The position numbers and the translations under genes were made by a program. From Candidatus Hydrogenedentota bacterium (GTDB taxonomy: Bacteria > Hydrogenedentota > Hydrogenedentia > Hydrogenedentales > SLHB01): a DNA stretch of 64,000 bases. Shown in pieces: positions 35,810 through 43,844 of the stretch. The notes beneath the pieces were generated by a model. That model made no database searches, was not told the origin of the DNA, and was given only the letters and a program-made list of their open reading frames with translations. The stretch lies in the NCBI GenBank assembly GCA_029552745.1, contig JAKPDK010000182.1:62001-126000 (forward strand). The letters are read 5' to 3'. Position 1 is the stretch's first letter; each line of letters starts with the position of its first letter.

Positions 35810-37624
35810 ATGCGGTATCAAGACGATTATGAAGAGCTGATCGCATACCTCGAGGGTTCCCTCGACGAGGTGGCGGCAGCGCGTCTTGAAAAGCGTCTCG
35901 CGGAATCCGCTGTGCTTCGCGCCGAGTGCGAATGGTTGCGACAGGTTATTGCCGATGCCGACGCTCTACGTACGGGGTCTTATCAAATCGATGTGGTAGG
36001 TTCCGTAATGGAAAAGATCAACGAGGAACCTGTTGGCGTCGACTTTTCTCTTTTGGCAGATTGTTTGGAAGGCGGACGCACGTGCAACGACTCGACGGAC
36101 ATCATGTCGCACTCTAACTGGGATAACGAATCACGTGCGGCGGGTAAGTGGCTGCGAGGTTTTATGATGGCGTGCCAAGAACTCCAGGAGGAGCACGCCA
36201 GACGGACTCCCCGAATTGATTGTGTGGATTCGGTGCTTTCGGTTATCGTTGCGGGCGAGTCCAGCAGCGCACGGAAAGATTTCAAACGCAGGAAGGTAAG
36301 TGTTCGGCGAATCGTTTTGGGGGGATGGTTAGCTGCGGCAGCCGCGACGTTTGTGTTGGCGGGCTCCCTCTTTGTTGCGTTACGTGAGAAACCTTCAGCC
36401 TCCACGGCTGTTTCTCAATCAAGCGTTACCGATATTTCGCAAAAGCGGACTGCCGACCCTAAGGGGGATTTTCCAAAAATCTCCGGAAACCGGTTCAGCG
36501 TTTTGCAAGAAAAGGTTGGGCGGCCGTGGCAAAAGGTCGCTTCTGACGAGAAGATTGTTTTTGAGGCGGTGCCTGCTCCGGTGCTAAAGGGATTAACTCC
36601 CGATACGCTGGTGTCGACCTGGCGCCGAATCGGGACCGATGCTTCGGCTTGGACGCAGATTCGCCAGTGGGCAACCTTGAGCACAGAACAGGCGCACGAC
36701 ATTTTTGCCGCAAAACAACACATCCCGGAGGCAGTGGTCGGCGCATCAGCGGCGCTTTTGCCAGAAGAACGCGAAATAGCGTTATTGACCGCCATCGGCC
36801 ATATGCCTGGCGATCCGGCCGTGAGGTTTGCTTTGGCGAAAGATTATTACGGCAAGCCCCAAGAGACTACGGCGGCAACCGAGACGTTGAATAGTTTGCA
36901 ATCCCTTGATAAGGAGAACGCCCTGCCGTTGTACCTCGAAGCCAGACTTCGGCTCGATTCGGGAGATGTGTCCGGAGCGCTGACGTTATTGGATCGTGCG
37001 CGCGAAATGGAGCGGGCATCGGCCTACGCGCTTCGGACGGCGCAGTTCCGGGAGCAAGCGTTGGTCGCATCGGGGATGTCCGAAGAAATCGCGCGTCTAT
37101 TAACGGCGATGACCGCTGGCATGGATGAATACGATTTCCTTTGCCAACTGGGACATGATTTGTTACAATATGGACGTTATCTTGCTGATAACGGCGACAC
37201 GAGCAGTGCGGAGGCGATTTATCAGTCTGTGCGTCGCTTAGGACAACAGTTGAATAATGGAGCAGACTTTTTGCCGGAACAAATGGCCGCGCTAGATGTG
37301 GAACGACAAGCCGTTGTGATGATGCAGGATTTATATACGGCTTTGGGTTCCGAGGAAGGCGTGGAAGCGTTAGCGAATCAGGCGTTGGATCTGATAGGCC
37401 GTATTGAAGGCATAGAAGGTTTCGCCCGTGGGGTGGAAGAGTTTCTCGCTGCCACCACCGATGTGAATACGTGGCTGCAGTGGGCGGATGCATTATTGGG
37501 TAATGGTATACGGCCGCTACTAGACATGTTTCGGCAAGGACGATTTGATGTGGGGACCTTTATCAGGGGCTTTTCGGCGCCAAAATCGTTGTTGACCGCC
37601 CTGAATCATTTGCAGGGCTTGTAA
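35810..37624 (+). CDS. Large anti-sigma-factor-like membrane protein with duplicated N-terminal module and helical-repeat domain
   Basis: 604 residues. Residues 1-71 have the ELIAYLEGSLDEVAAARLEKRL helix pair of anti-sigma domains but lack the zinc-finger His and Cys. Residues 77-147 look like a second, diverged copy: WLRQVIADADAL..IDVVGSVMEKI (43-70) is echoed by WLRGFMMACQEL..IDCVDSVLSVI (115-146). One membrane helix lies at about 168-190, so residues 195-604 would be outside. That part is helical and TPR-like (LPLYLEARLRLDSGDVSGALTLLDRAREM). Typical anti-sigma proteins are 150-300 residues, so this one is unusually long. The sensor role of the outer part is inference. Confidence 0.7.
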   Translation: MRYQDDYEELIAYLEGSLDEVAAARLEKRLAESAVLRAECEWLRQVIADADALRTGSYQIDVVGSVMEKINEEPVGVDFSLLADCLEGGRTCNDSTDIMSHSNWDNESRAAGKWLRGFMMACQELQEEHARRTPRIDCVDSVLSVIVAGESSSARKDFKRRKVSVRRIVLGGWLAAAAATFVLAGSLFVALREKPSASTAVSQSSVTDISQKRTADPKGDFPKISGNRFSVLQEKVGRPWQKVASDEKIVFEAVPAPVLKGLTPDTLVSTWRRIGTDASAWTQIRQWATLSTEQAHDIFAAKQHIPEAVVGASAALLPEEREIALLTAIGHMPGDPAVRFALAKDYYGKPQETTAATETLNSLQSLDKENALPLYLEARLRLDSGDVSGALTLLDRAREMERASAYALRTAQFREQALVASGMSEEIARLLTAMTAGMDEYDFLCQLGHDLLQYGRYLADNGDTSSAEAIYQSVRRLGQQLNNGADFLPEQMAALDVERQAVVMMQDLYTALGSEEGVEALANQALDLIGRIEGIEGFARGVEEFLAATTDVNTWLQWADALLGNGIRPLLDMFRQGRFDVGTFIRGFSAPKSLLTALNHLQGL

Positions 37625-37662
37625 AATGAAAAGAAAAAGTGTATTGTAGTCAAGTGTTAATG

Positions 37663-37668
37663 TATAAT
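37663..37668 (+). promoter_or_regulatory. Possible -10 box ahead of the small-peptide cluster
   Basis: A perfect TATAAT, 39 bases after the anti-sigma stop and about 105 bases before the first peptide gene. No good -35 is present at the right distance. Confidence 0.3.
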
Positions 37669-37774
37669 CGAGGATATAACTAGGCGTTACAAGTTACCTG
37701 GAAAGGGTAGCTTAGAGCGGATACGGAGAAGAAAGTTTTAGGGAAGACGGAAGGAGAAGGGAGGTGAATGCCTG

Positions 37775-37930
37775 ATGAAACATCTGAAGGTGCTGTCTGA
37801 GAAGAAGCCGATGAAAGCCGAAGAGGTGGCATGGATTCAACTGAAAGACCTGATCGGTTCCGCAGCTGGTTTGTCGGATGAGCAGGTTTATTGGTTGCAG
37901 GCCCAGTGGGATAATTGGCTTCAGAAGTAA
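37775..37930 (+). CDS. Short MKH-type peptide 1 (51 residues)
   Basis: An ATG frame of 51 codons preceded by GGGAGGTGA. It begins MKHLKVLSEKK and ends DEQVYWLQAQWDNWLQK. Four Trp (20, 40, 45, 48), no Cys, no signal peptide or membrane helix. The first eight residues match peptides 2 and 3 at Met1, Lys2, His3 and Ser8, with hydrophobic residues at 4 and 7. Residues 16-51 could form amphipathic helices. It lies behind the ECF/anti-sigma pair. No known family; could be a secreted or modified peptide precursor, a small regulator, or a toxin. Existence as a gene is supported mainly by the start signal and the shared N terminus. Confidence 0.6.
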   Translation: MKHLKVLSEKKPMKAEEVAWIQLKDLIGSAAGLSDEQVYWLQAQWDNWLQK

Positions 37931-37945
37931 GCGGAGGTTGGGTGA

Positions 37946-38089
37946 TTGCTCAACCGAAGTGCGGAAGGAGACATTGGGGCGAACAAGGCTGATTGCGCTG
38001 ACTCCTCCCAACGTTTCCAACCTATGTCCGAAAGGACAATCGTTGAAAAGTTGAAACTGTGGGTCGCGTTTGGCAACAAACGCAAATAA
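37946..38089 (+). CDS. Possible additional small ORF with TTG start (47 residues)
   Basis: GGAGG lies eight bases before a TTG that opens 47 codons, ending VEKLKLWVAFGNKRK. It fills most of the space between peptides 1 and 2. It lacks the MKH N terminus and has one Cys. An alternative reading is a leader or untranslated spacer. Weak evidence. Confidence 0.25.
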   Translation: MLNRSAEGDIGANKADCADSSQRFQPMSERTIVEKLKLWVAFGNKRK

Positions 38090-38119
38090 TGAGGTGTGTT
38101 TCGCGAAAGGATTGAGGAG

Positions 38120-38323
38120 ATGAAACACGTAAGATCAGTCTCGAAAAAGGCCACCCCGTCGAAGGCATTTGTATGGGAGTGGTTTGTTAACACCAAGACG
38201 AGCCCTTGGAGTGCCGGGATAATTCCAAGTAAGCTGAACGCCGCTGGCGATGCTTATTACTCAGATGCTCTGTGGAACTCCTCGGACTCTATCGATCCGA
38301 CGGATCCAGCGGATATTCCGTAA
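38120..38323 (+). CDS. Short MKH-type peptide 2 (67 residues)
   Basis: Begins MKHVRSVSKKATPSK and ends with an acidic, Pro-rich tail (SIDPTDPADIP). Trp at 19, 21, 30 and 52, no Cys. The ATG at 38120 has AAAGG nine bases upstream and GAGGAG directly abutting; a GTG at 38096 in frame is less likely because the MKH signature would then be internal. Separated from peptide 3 by 97 bases holding a GAGTAGC/GCTACTC hairpin. A basic first third and acidic last third give a strong charge gradient. No family recognised. Confidence 0.6.
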   Translation: MKHVRSVSKKATPSKAFVWEWFVNTKTSPWSAGIIPSKLNAAGDAYYSDALWNSSDSIDPTDPADIP

Positions 38324-38333
38324 AAGGCTTGTT

Positions 38334-38374
38334 GAGTAGCGGCTAATGACGGCACAATGTCTTTAGTGCTACTC
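38334..38374 (+). promoter_or_regulatory. Hairpin between peptides 2 and 3
   Basis: GAGTAGC and GCTACTC pair perfectly around a 27-base loop. No T-run follows, so it is more likely an mRNA processing or stability element, or an attenuator, than a terminator. Confidence 0.35.
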
Positions 38375-38420
38375 ACAAACGCAGGTTTAGAGTAACAAAT
38401 TTGACAGGAGGTGACACTCG

Positions 38421-38642
38421 ATGAAGCATATTTCGCGCGTTTCCGGACGGCCTGCAGTAGCAGCAGATGCGGGTCCATTGACGAACTTCAATAAACCAAC
38501 CCCGGGGTTGCTGGGTTGGAACGAGATCGGCGATGTTCCGATTCAGATCGCGACGATCGTGGACAATTTGCCTGTGGCAGGCGCTTTCTGGCGCATTTTG
38601 CCGACGGGCGTCTCCAAATCCGGCGACGGGAACTACGATTAA
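38421..38642 (+). CDS. Short MKH-type peptide 3 (73 residues)
   Basis: Begins MKHISRVSGRPAVAA and ends PTGVSKSGDGNYD. AGGAGG is nine bases before the ATG, one of the best ribosome binding sites of the window. Gly/Pro-rich, Trp at 33 and 57, no Cys. It shares only the first eight positions with peptides 1 and 2; the remaining sequence is unrelated. That pattern, a constant head and variable body, is what one sees in families of exported or modified precursor peptides, but no processing or export gene lies within the cluster. Followed 43 bases later by a terminator. Confidence 0.62.
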   Translation: MKHISRVSGRPAVAADAGPLTNFNKPTPGLLGWNEIGDVPIQIATIVDNLPVAGAFWRILPTGVSKSGDGNYD

Positions 38643-38684
38643 TTTTCTTGTTCCTTCAGCAAGCTAGTTCGCTTCAGTTCGGTT

Positions 38685-38724
38685 GAGCCGTAGTGGAAAA
38701 GAGGCCTCTGCGGCTCTTTTTTAT
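38685..38724 (+). terminator. Intrinsic terminator closing the peptide cluster
   Basis: GAGCCG pairs with CGGCTC, an inner AGAGG/CCTCT hairpin lies in the loop, and six T follow. Placed between peptide 3 and the convergent MshEN protein gene. Confidence 0.7.
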
Positions 38725-38822
38725 TTCTTGGCTCCTGGCTAAAGAGAATAGTCGCCAGGAGGGGTTGGACTGCTTTCCTTCAATAAACGAAAAAGGTAAC
38801 TGTATCCTGTGGTAACAGCACG

Positions 38823-39983
38823 TTACCCATAGTACTTCTGGATGGCTTGTTCGATCTCGCTGCGTACGGCGACGACTACGGAGACACGTTTCCGTGTGGT
38901 CAACTCAATGTCGTCAATCGCGATTAGATCAAGGGGATTTGACATCGCGACTACGATTTCCTCGTCGGATAATCGGAGCGGCAGCGCCATGTGAAGTTTA
39001 GCAACTTTAGGGGTCAGGGAGCGCAGTGCTGACAGTTCCGGCGTTTCGCTGGAAAGTTGTACGAAGGGTATTCCGAGTTGTGTTGCCAAGACCTGCGCTA
39101 TGACGTTTTCGCCTGTGTATCCTTTTTCGATGAGAATGTCACCGAGTTTTTTGTGTGGGGCTCCGACCTGAGTCATGAGGGCCTCATCCAGTTGTTTTTG
39201 GGAGATAATGCCTGCGCGGCACAGAATGTCACCTAAGCGTAGGCGGCTCCCGTCCGCGGCGACGGCAGCAATATTCAGGGATGGTGCAGCCGATGCGGCG
39301 TGAGCGTCACCCGGCTCGCCTCCTAAAGACTTCCGTAACCGTTCGACTTGTTCGCGGAGTGTGCGCGCATCTTCCCGGGCAATATCGCGTTGCCGCAACG
39401 CCTCAGCTAATTCGCTTCGAAGTATTGTGGTATCTGTCTGCGATTCGAGGGCGAGTCGTGCTTCCTCCAGAGAGGCTTTTGCAGCTGCCAGTTCTCGGCA
39501 CATTTCCTCCCGGTCACGCGTTGCTTCCTGGAGCAATTCCTTCAGTCTACTTATTTCTTCGTCTTTTTCGGAATACGCCGAAGATGATGCGAGCTCTGCG
39601 GCAAGACGATCCCGTTCGAGCCGTAACTCGTCGGCTTCGCGCAATAATCGGGCAAATTCTTGTGCTTGGCGGGTTTGCTGGGCCCGCAGCCGGTCGCATT
39701 CTTGTGCGAGGTTGGTCTTAGCTTGCTGTGCAGATAAAAGTTCGGAGCGGAGATTATCAAGTTCTGCGCGGACTTGTGCGAGCTCTGCGCGAATGTCGGC
39801 ATTTTGTTCTGAAGTCTCTTTGGCAAGGTCTCTCATGGGCGTATCTTGAATGCGTTTCGCCAACGATTCTTTTAGTCCTGTCAACTCCTGTATCAATCGA
39901 TTGTGACCTTCGGCGATTTCTTTTTTCCAGGTTGCGATGGCATTCTCGATACGACTTAATGCGGTTTCGGATTCGCTATTCAT
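38823..39983 (-). CDS. Coiled-coil protein with C-terminal MshEN (GspE N-terminal) domain
   Basis: 386 residues from the ATG at 39983 (GGGGA eight bases ahead). Residues 1-225 are almost continuous coiled coil (heptads rich in Leu, Glu, Arg). Residues 248-386 are an MshEN/T2SSE N-terminal domain with two 24-residue repeats, LRLGDILCRAGIISQKQLDEAL (249-270 area) and KLGDILIEKGYTGENVIAQVL (279-299), the arrangement that binds cyclic di-GMP in MshE. The ATPase that normally follows this domain in GspE/PilB is absent. It may be a free-standing c-di-GMP receptor that polymerises or tethers a partner through the coiled coil. No signal peptide. Confidence 0.8.
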   Translation of the reverse strand: MNSESETALSRIENAIATWKKEIAEGHNRLIQELTGLKESLAKRIQDTPMRDLAKETSEQNADIRAELAQVRAELDNLRSELLSAQQAKTNLAQECDRLRAQQTRQAQEFARLLREADELRLERDRLAAELASSSAYSEKDEEISRLKELLQEATRDREEMCRELAAAKASLEEARLALESQTDTTILRSELAEALRQRDIAREDARTLREQVERLRKSLGGEPGDAHAASAAPSLNIAAVAADGSRLRLGDILCRAGIISQKQLDEALMTQVGAPHKKLGDILIEKGYTGENVIAQVLATQLGIPFVQLSSETPELSALRSLTPKVAKLHMALPLRLSDEEIVVAMSNPLDLIAIDDIELTTRKRVSVVVAVRSEIEQAIQKYYG

Positions 39984-40161
39984 GTCTACTATCCCCATGC
40001 TGACTTGCTGCGTGTATGGGTGCTTGTAAAAAGCGTTCCACCGGGCTCTTCTATTATAGACTAAACAAAGGCCAAGATGAACTATGTTTACAAATGCCCC
40101 TTCGCCCTTTTTTTTGCGCCATAGGGATACCTATTCTCGCCCGTCTTTCAGAATACACCAG

Positions 40162-42516
40162 TCAGTTTTCTTTGAAAGGTTCTGTGGCGGTTTTTTCGTC
40201 GATGAACCCGTAATATCGTGCACGCCAGTATGCGTCAATAAAAGACGCCCCGCCGAGTTCGCGTCGGGTGTTTTTGGTGAATTGAAGACATAAACCGGCA
40301 TAGGACCATGTGGCGCCCTCGTCCTTGGAAACAAAGAGGCCTGCAGGAGTCCCTACAAACACCCATTCTGTATTCCGTGGAGCAAAAACAGTTTTTACCA
40401 CAGGTATATCCAGACCTTCAACGGCCGGTTTCCAAGTGATGCCTCCATCGGTGCTACGCAATATTCCGCTCGTATCCGCAGGCGCGAACAGGACACGAGC
40501 GTCGCGCGGGCTGATGGCAGGCGTTTCGATGCGATGGGGGATCATGATCCTGGCAAGAGCCGCCATACCGCCCTCTGCAAATTGCTGATAGATTGTTCGG
40601 AGGTCGTTGCTCCAGGTCATACCGCCGTCTTCGGTTTGCCGTAGTAAAGAAAATACGCCCAATTTTCCATATTCCCCCCACACCCCTATGACAGCCCGTT
40701 CTGGGTTTGAGGGGTCGGTAACTAGCCATGGATAGTTTCGGGTAACTTCCTGAAACCCGAGTTGCGCTCCGCGTAGCCAGTCGGGCGTGTCCAACCTACG
40801 TACAAAAAGCGTGCCATCGATTACAGCGTAGATTCGCGATGGTTTACCCAGCGCTACATGGAAAGACCGGCGGTTCCCCGAGGGCAAGGCGTCCGTTAGA
40901 ATTTCCCATTTCTCGCCGCGGAACTTTTCTCCGAAGTCGATGCTGCGCCAGACGCCGTTGTCGGAAACGGCGTACAAGATATTTTCATTTTCGGGGTCGA
41001 GCAAAATATCGATGGGGGAGCTTGATGTGGGAACCGGCAGGCGTTTCCATGAGGCTCCGCCGGTGGTGCTCATGTAGAAACCATCTTCGCAGGCAGCGTA
41101 CAGCATGCGAATCCGTGGCCCAGCCTCTATGGCTTTTGCACGAGTCGGCGGGTCTGCTGCGATGGCCTCCCAGCCGTTTTCAGAACTAGCCCCATCGCGG
41201 CTTTTATAGATGTCGCCTATTTCGTCCACCGCGTAGATTACCATGGGGTCTTCCTTGGGAACGGCAACATCCGTCACGATGCGGCTCCACCAGCCATCCG
41301 GATTTAGGAGGTTTCCTTTCCATATATACTCGTTATCCCAGGCAGCTGCATAGACGGGATAAGGGGGCTTCAAATCCTTGCGTATGCTGTTCATCCGGGG
41401 ACGGAGGGTCATGTCGGTGGGGAAGGTTTGAAGCGAATATAGAGCTTCTTGAAGAGCCTTCTTGCCGGCGTCTGATTGGGCGACATCGGGCGCAAGGCTC
41501 ATATAGATGTAGGTGAAGAGACTCTGCGCATCATTTTTGTGATTTTCCCAAAGTCCGTCGGCAACCACGCGAAACGCCGCAAGCAGTTCGGGATCTGTTT
41601 CGATCCGGAAGAGGTTTTCCAAGTGGCAGAAGACGTGCTCGGCGTCGTCGAAGTCCTTTTCGGTCCTGAATGTCTTAAGTCCTCGCACACCGTACTGCGC
41701 AATAAGTCGGTCATACACTTCTTTGTACTTTTCATTTCCAGTAGCGTGGTGAGCGACTTTTGCGCCGGCAATAGCCATCATGATCCGTGTGTTAAGTGTT
41801 TTGCCGTCGGTCAATCCCAGGATTGGCACTGGCTCGCCAAGGTCACCGATGATGGTCAGGTTATTATCTACCCAGTATCCCACCAGGGCGTCGATAGCTT
41901 CTCGGCACCGGTCTTTTTGTTCTCCTTCCGCCACGAGATCATAGTACTGACCTAGCCCATGGATGGCGTCGCTGTAATTGTGATGGCTAGGATCGCCGAC
42001 CCAGCGGAAGGCTTGTCCATCCACTTCGCCCTGGTGCCAGTAAGGGAGTTTACTCGAAGCAAACCGCTCCGCATAGGTTTCGCCATGACCGAGAAAATAG
42101 CCGCGTGCCTGCAATCCGCGTTTTCCGGTCACGCGTTGGCAACGATAGACGGCTTCAAAGATCTCATCGGCACGTTTCTTGGCAGTTTCTAATTCTTGCT
42201 GGGAGGCGCCGGATTTTTTCAGGAAAGCGTATCGGTAGGCGGCGCCGGCCAGGTAATTGGATGTCCAGCAAACGGCGTGTTGGATATCAGCAAAAGGGTT
42301 TGCCGTGGTTATATCGATTGCGCCGCCATCAGCAGGGACTTCCACCATAGACGGATACAAACCCAGGATGTTATGGCGCAAGAGGATATTCTCTTCGATT
42401 TTCTGTTCTTTCACGTTGAGGGGGAGTTTCCAACTTTCGTCTTGCATCCCGTAGGCGTTTGCAAAAATCATCAACCTTGCCATAACCAGCCATCCCACTA
42501 AGTGTGTTGTTTTCAT
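40162..42516 (-). CDS. Secreted alpha-helical-barrel protein with BNR/sialidase-like propeller
   Basis: 784 residues from the ATG at 42516 (GGAG nine bases ahead); the longest frame to 42630 reaches back into the upstream gene. A signal peptide (HLVGWLVMARLMIFANAYG) leads to a helical domain, about residues 35-390, with an (alpha/alpha)-barrel look (HHNYSDAIHGLGQYYDLVA). The second half holds BNR/sortilin-type repeats with Asp-box-like turns: SRDGASSENGW, STTGGASWKRL, TEDGGMTWSND, STDGGITWKP, SKDEGATWSY. These beta-propellers bind or cut glycans. Function probably extracellular glycan degradation. Last gene of a four-gene leftward cluster. Confidence 0.7.
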   Translation of the reverse strand: MKTTHLVGWLVMARLMIFANAYGMQDESWKLPLNVKEQKIEENILLRHNILGLYPSMVEVPADGGAIDITTANPFADIQHAVCWTSNYLAGAAYRYAFLKKSGASQQELETAKKRADEIFEAVYRCQRVTGKRGLQARGYFLGHGETYAERFASSKLPYWHQGEVDGQAFRWVGDPSHHNYSDAIHGLGQYYDLVAEGEQKDRCREAIDALVGYWVDNNLTIIGDLGEPVPILGLTDGKTLNTRIMMAIAGAKVAHHATGNEKYKEVYDRLIAQYGVRGLKTFRTEKDFDDAEHVFCHLENLFRIETDPELLAAFRVVADGLWENHKNDAQSLFTYIYMSLAPDVAQSDAGKKALQEALYSLQTFPTDMTLRPRMNSIRKDLKPPYPVYAAAWDNEYIWKGNLLNPDGWWSRIVTDVAVPKEDPMVIYAVDEIGDIYKSRDGASSENGWEAIAADPPTRAKAIEAGPRIRMLYAACEDGFYMSTTGGASWKRLPVPTSSSPIDILLDPENENILYAVSDNGVWRSIDFGEKFRGEKWEILTDALPSGNRRSFHVALGKPSRIYAVIDGTLFVRRLDTPDWLRGAQLGFQEVTRNYPWLVTDPSNPERAVIGVWGEYGKLGVFSLLRQTEDGGMTWSNDLRTIYQQFAEGGMAALARIMIPHRIETPAISPRDARVLFAPADTSGILRSTDGGITWKPAVEGLDIPVVKTVFAPRNTEWVFVGTPAGLFVSKDEGATWSYAGLCLQFTKNTRRELGGASFIDAYWRARYYGFIDEKTATEPFKEN

Positions 42517-42560
42517 AACGACCATCTCCAGAGTGTTTTCGGTTAGTTTTGTTCTGGTAT

Positions 42561-43598
42561 CTATGCCACAGGTACGGATCGCCCCGACCTGGCGGACTCG
42601 TAACACGCTGCAATGATTTTTTGGCTCCACACGCCAGCCTGTGCATTTACGGGTGGGTCTGCATCAAAAAGGACCGCTCTCGAGAACGCCTCGACCTCGG
42701 CATAATACATATTCACAGGCTTCGGGGCAATCCGTATACCCTCACGGCTGTCCCTGTCCTGCTGTGCGTTATAATCTGCAGGTATCTCGCGGAAATAGGC
42801 GGTCATTTCGCCCAATTCTCCCTGGCCAATCGTGTGTTCGGCCAGAATACTGCCGTTGGATCCGTAAAGCTCCAATCGGTTCTTGGTGCTTTCATCGGGC
42901 ACATTAAAAAAGGCTTCCACAATGCCCTTCGCTCCGCATTGAAACTCTAATGCAACGATCGCGGAATCTTCGCTGGGATAGGCGTGTATTCGATTTCCGA
43001 TGGTGCAATAGACGGAAGCGACTTTCCCGAAAAACATCTCCAGTAAGTCGATGCAATGACAGCCCATGTCGATTAGACTCCCTCCGCCGCCGGTGGCTGG
43101 GTCTTGTCGCCATGCCCCTGGAATAGGAGGATACCAACAGGTTGCTTGAGCGCGAGCATAGACAGGAGTGCCGAGTTTCCCTTCTTCAATGAGCTTAAGC
43201 GCTTCCTGATGTTGGGCGTGAAACCGCATCATGAATCCAACCCCAAACTTTACATTATGTCTTGAGCAGATTGCGGCCATTTCTTCGGCTTCTTGAACGG
43301 TACGTCCGAGAGGTTTTTCGCAAAAAACGTGTTTTCCTGCTTTGGCGGCATTTATGACCTGACGGCAATGCTCGGATACGGGCGTGGCGACATAGACCAC
43401 ATCACATGGGCTTGACAACAATTCTTCTTCGGAGGCACAAGCGATTGCTCCAAATCGCTGGGCGACTTCGCGGTTTATTTCCGGGTCCTTGTCATACACA
43501 GCGACAAGGTCAGCGCTTTCGCTCTGCATCAATCCTTCAGGAATGGTGCGCCGCTTTGCTATGCCTCCCGAACCCAATATTCCCCAACGTGTTTGCAT
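42561..43598 (-). CDS. Gfo/Idh/MocA-family oxidoreductase (2)
   Basis: 345 residues with GAGGAGG upstream of the ATG. Complete family signature: nucleotide loop GILGSGGIA, CEKPLGR with the catalytic Lys, and GGGGSLIDMGCHCIDLLEM with the conserved Asp and His of the active site helix. Uses NAD(P) to oxidise a sugar or its derivative in the cytoplasm. The neighbour 245 bases upstream is a sugar isomerase/epimerase-like barrel, a pairing typical of inositol- or uncommon-sugar catabolism. The gap between them (43599-43844) shows no gene. Confidence 0.92.
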   Translation of the reverse strand: MQTRWGILGSGGIAKRRTIPEGLMQSESADLVAVYDKDPEINREVAQRFGAIACASEEELLSSPCDVVYVATPVSEHCRQVINAAKAGKHVFCEKPLGRTVQEAEEMAAICSRHNVKFGVGFMMRFHAQHQEALKLIEEGKLGTPVYARAQATCWYPPIPGAWRQDPATGGGGSLIDMGCHCIDLLEMFFGKVASVYCTIGNRIHAYPSEDSAIVALEFQCGAKGIVEAFFNVPDESTKNRLELYGSNGSILAEHTIGQGELGEMTAYFREIPADYNAQQDRDSREGIRIAPKPVNMYYAEVEAFSRAVLFDADPPVNAQAGVWSQKIIAACYESARSGRSVPVA

Positions 43599-43844
43599 CA
43601 GGATCCTCCTCTATCTCGATATAACGCGTATATCGTGTCACGCCCCGACCATCGCACCCATCATTCGTTGAGATAGGATTTCCAATTCGCTTCGGCGCCA
43701 CATTAAGCTGCGCCTTCCTAAAAAAGCGTACTTGGTGCCTGCGATTTTTGCAACTTTGTTTTCGGTTGGTTCGAGGCAAAAAGTACGGCGTGAAAGACAA
43801 AAAAGAGAAGATATGCCTGGAGATCTCTCCGCGTCGAGGAACTC

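Noticed and set aside
37712-38128. 138-codon open frame on the - strand across the small-peptide cluster
   Set aside because: GTG start without ribosome binding site; the + strand frames have strong start signals and a shared N terminus, so the antisense frame is taken as chance.
37775-38642. Lanthipeptide, sactipeptide or other known RiPP cluster
   Set aside because: Peptides lack Cys, there is no modifying enzyme or transporter in the cluster, and the radical SAM gene at 30548 is too far away and on the other strand.
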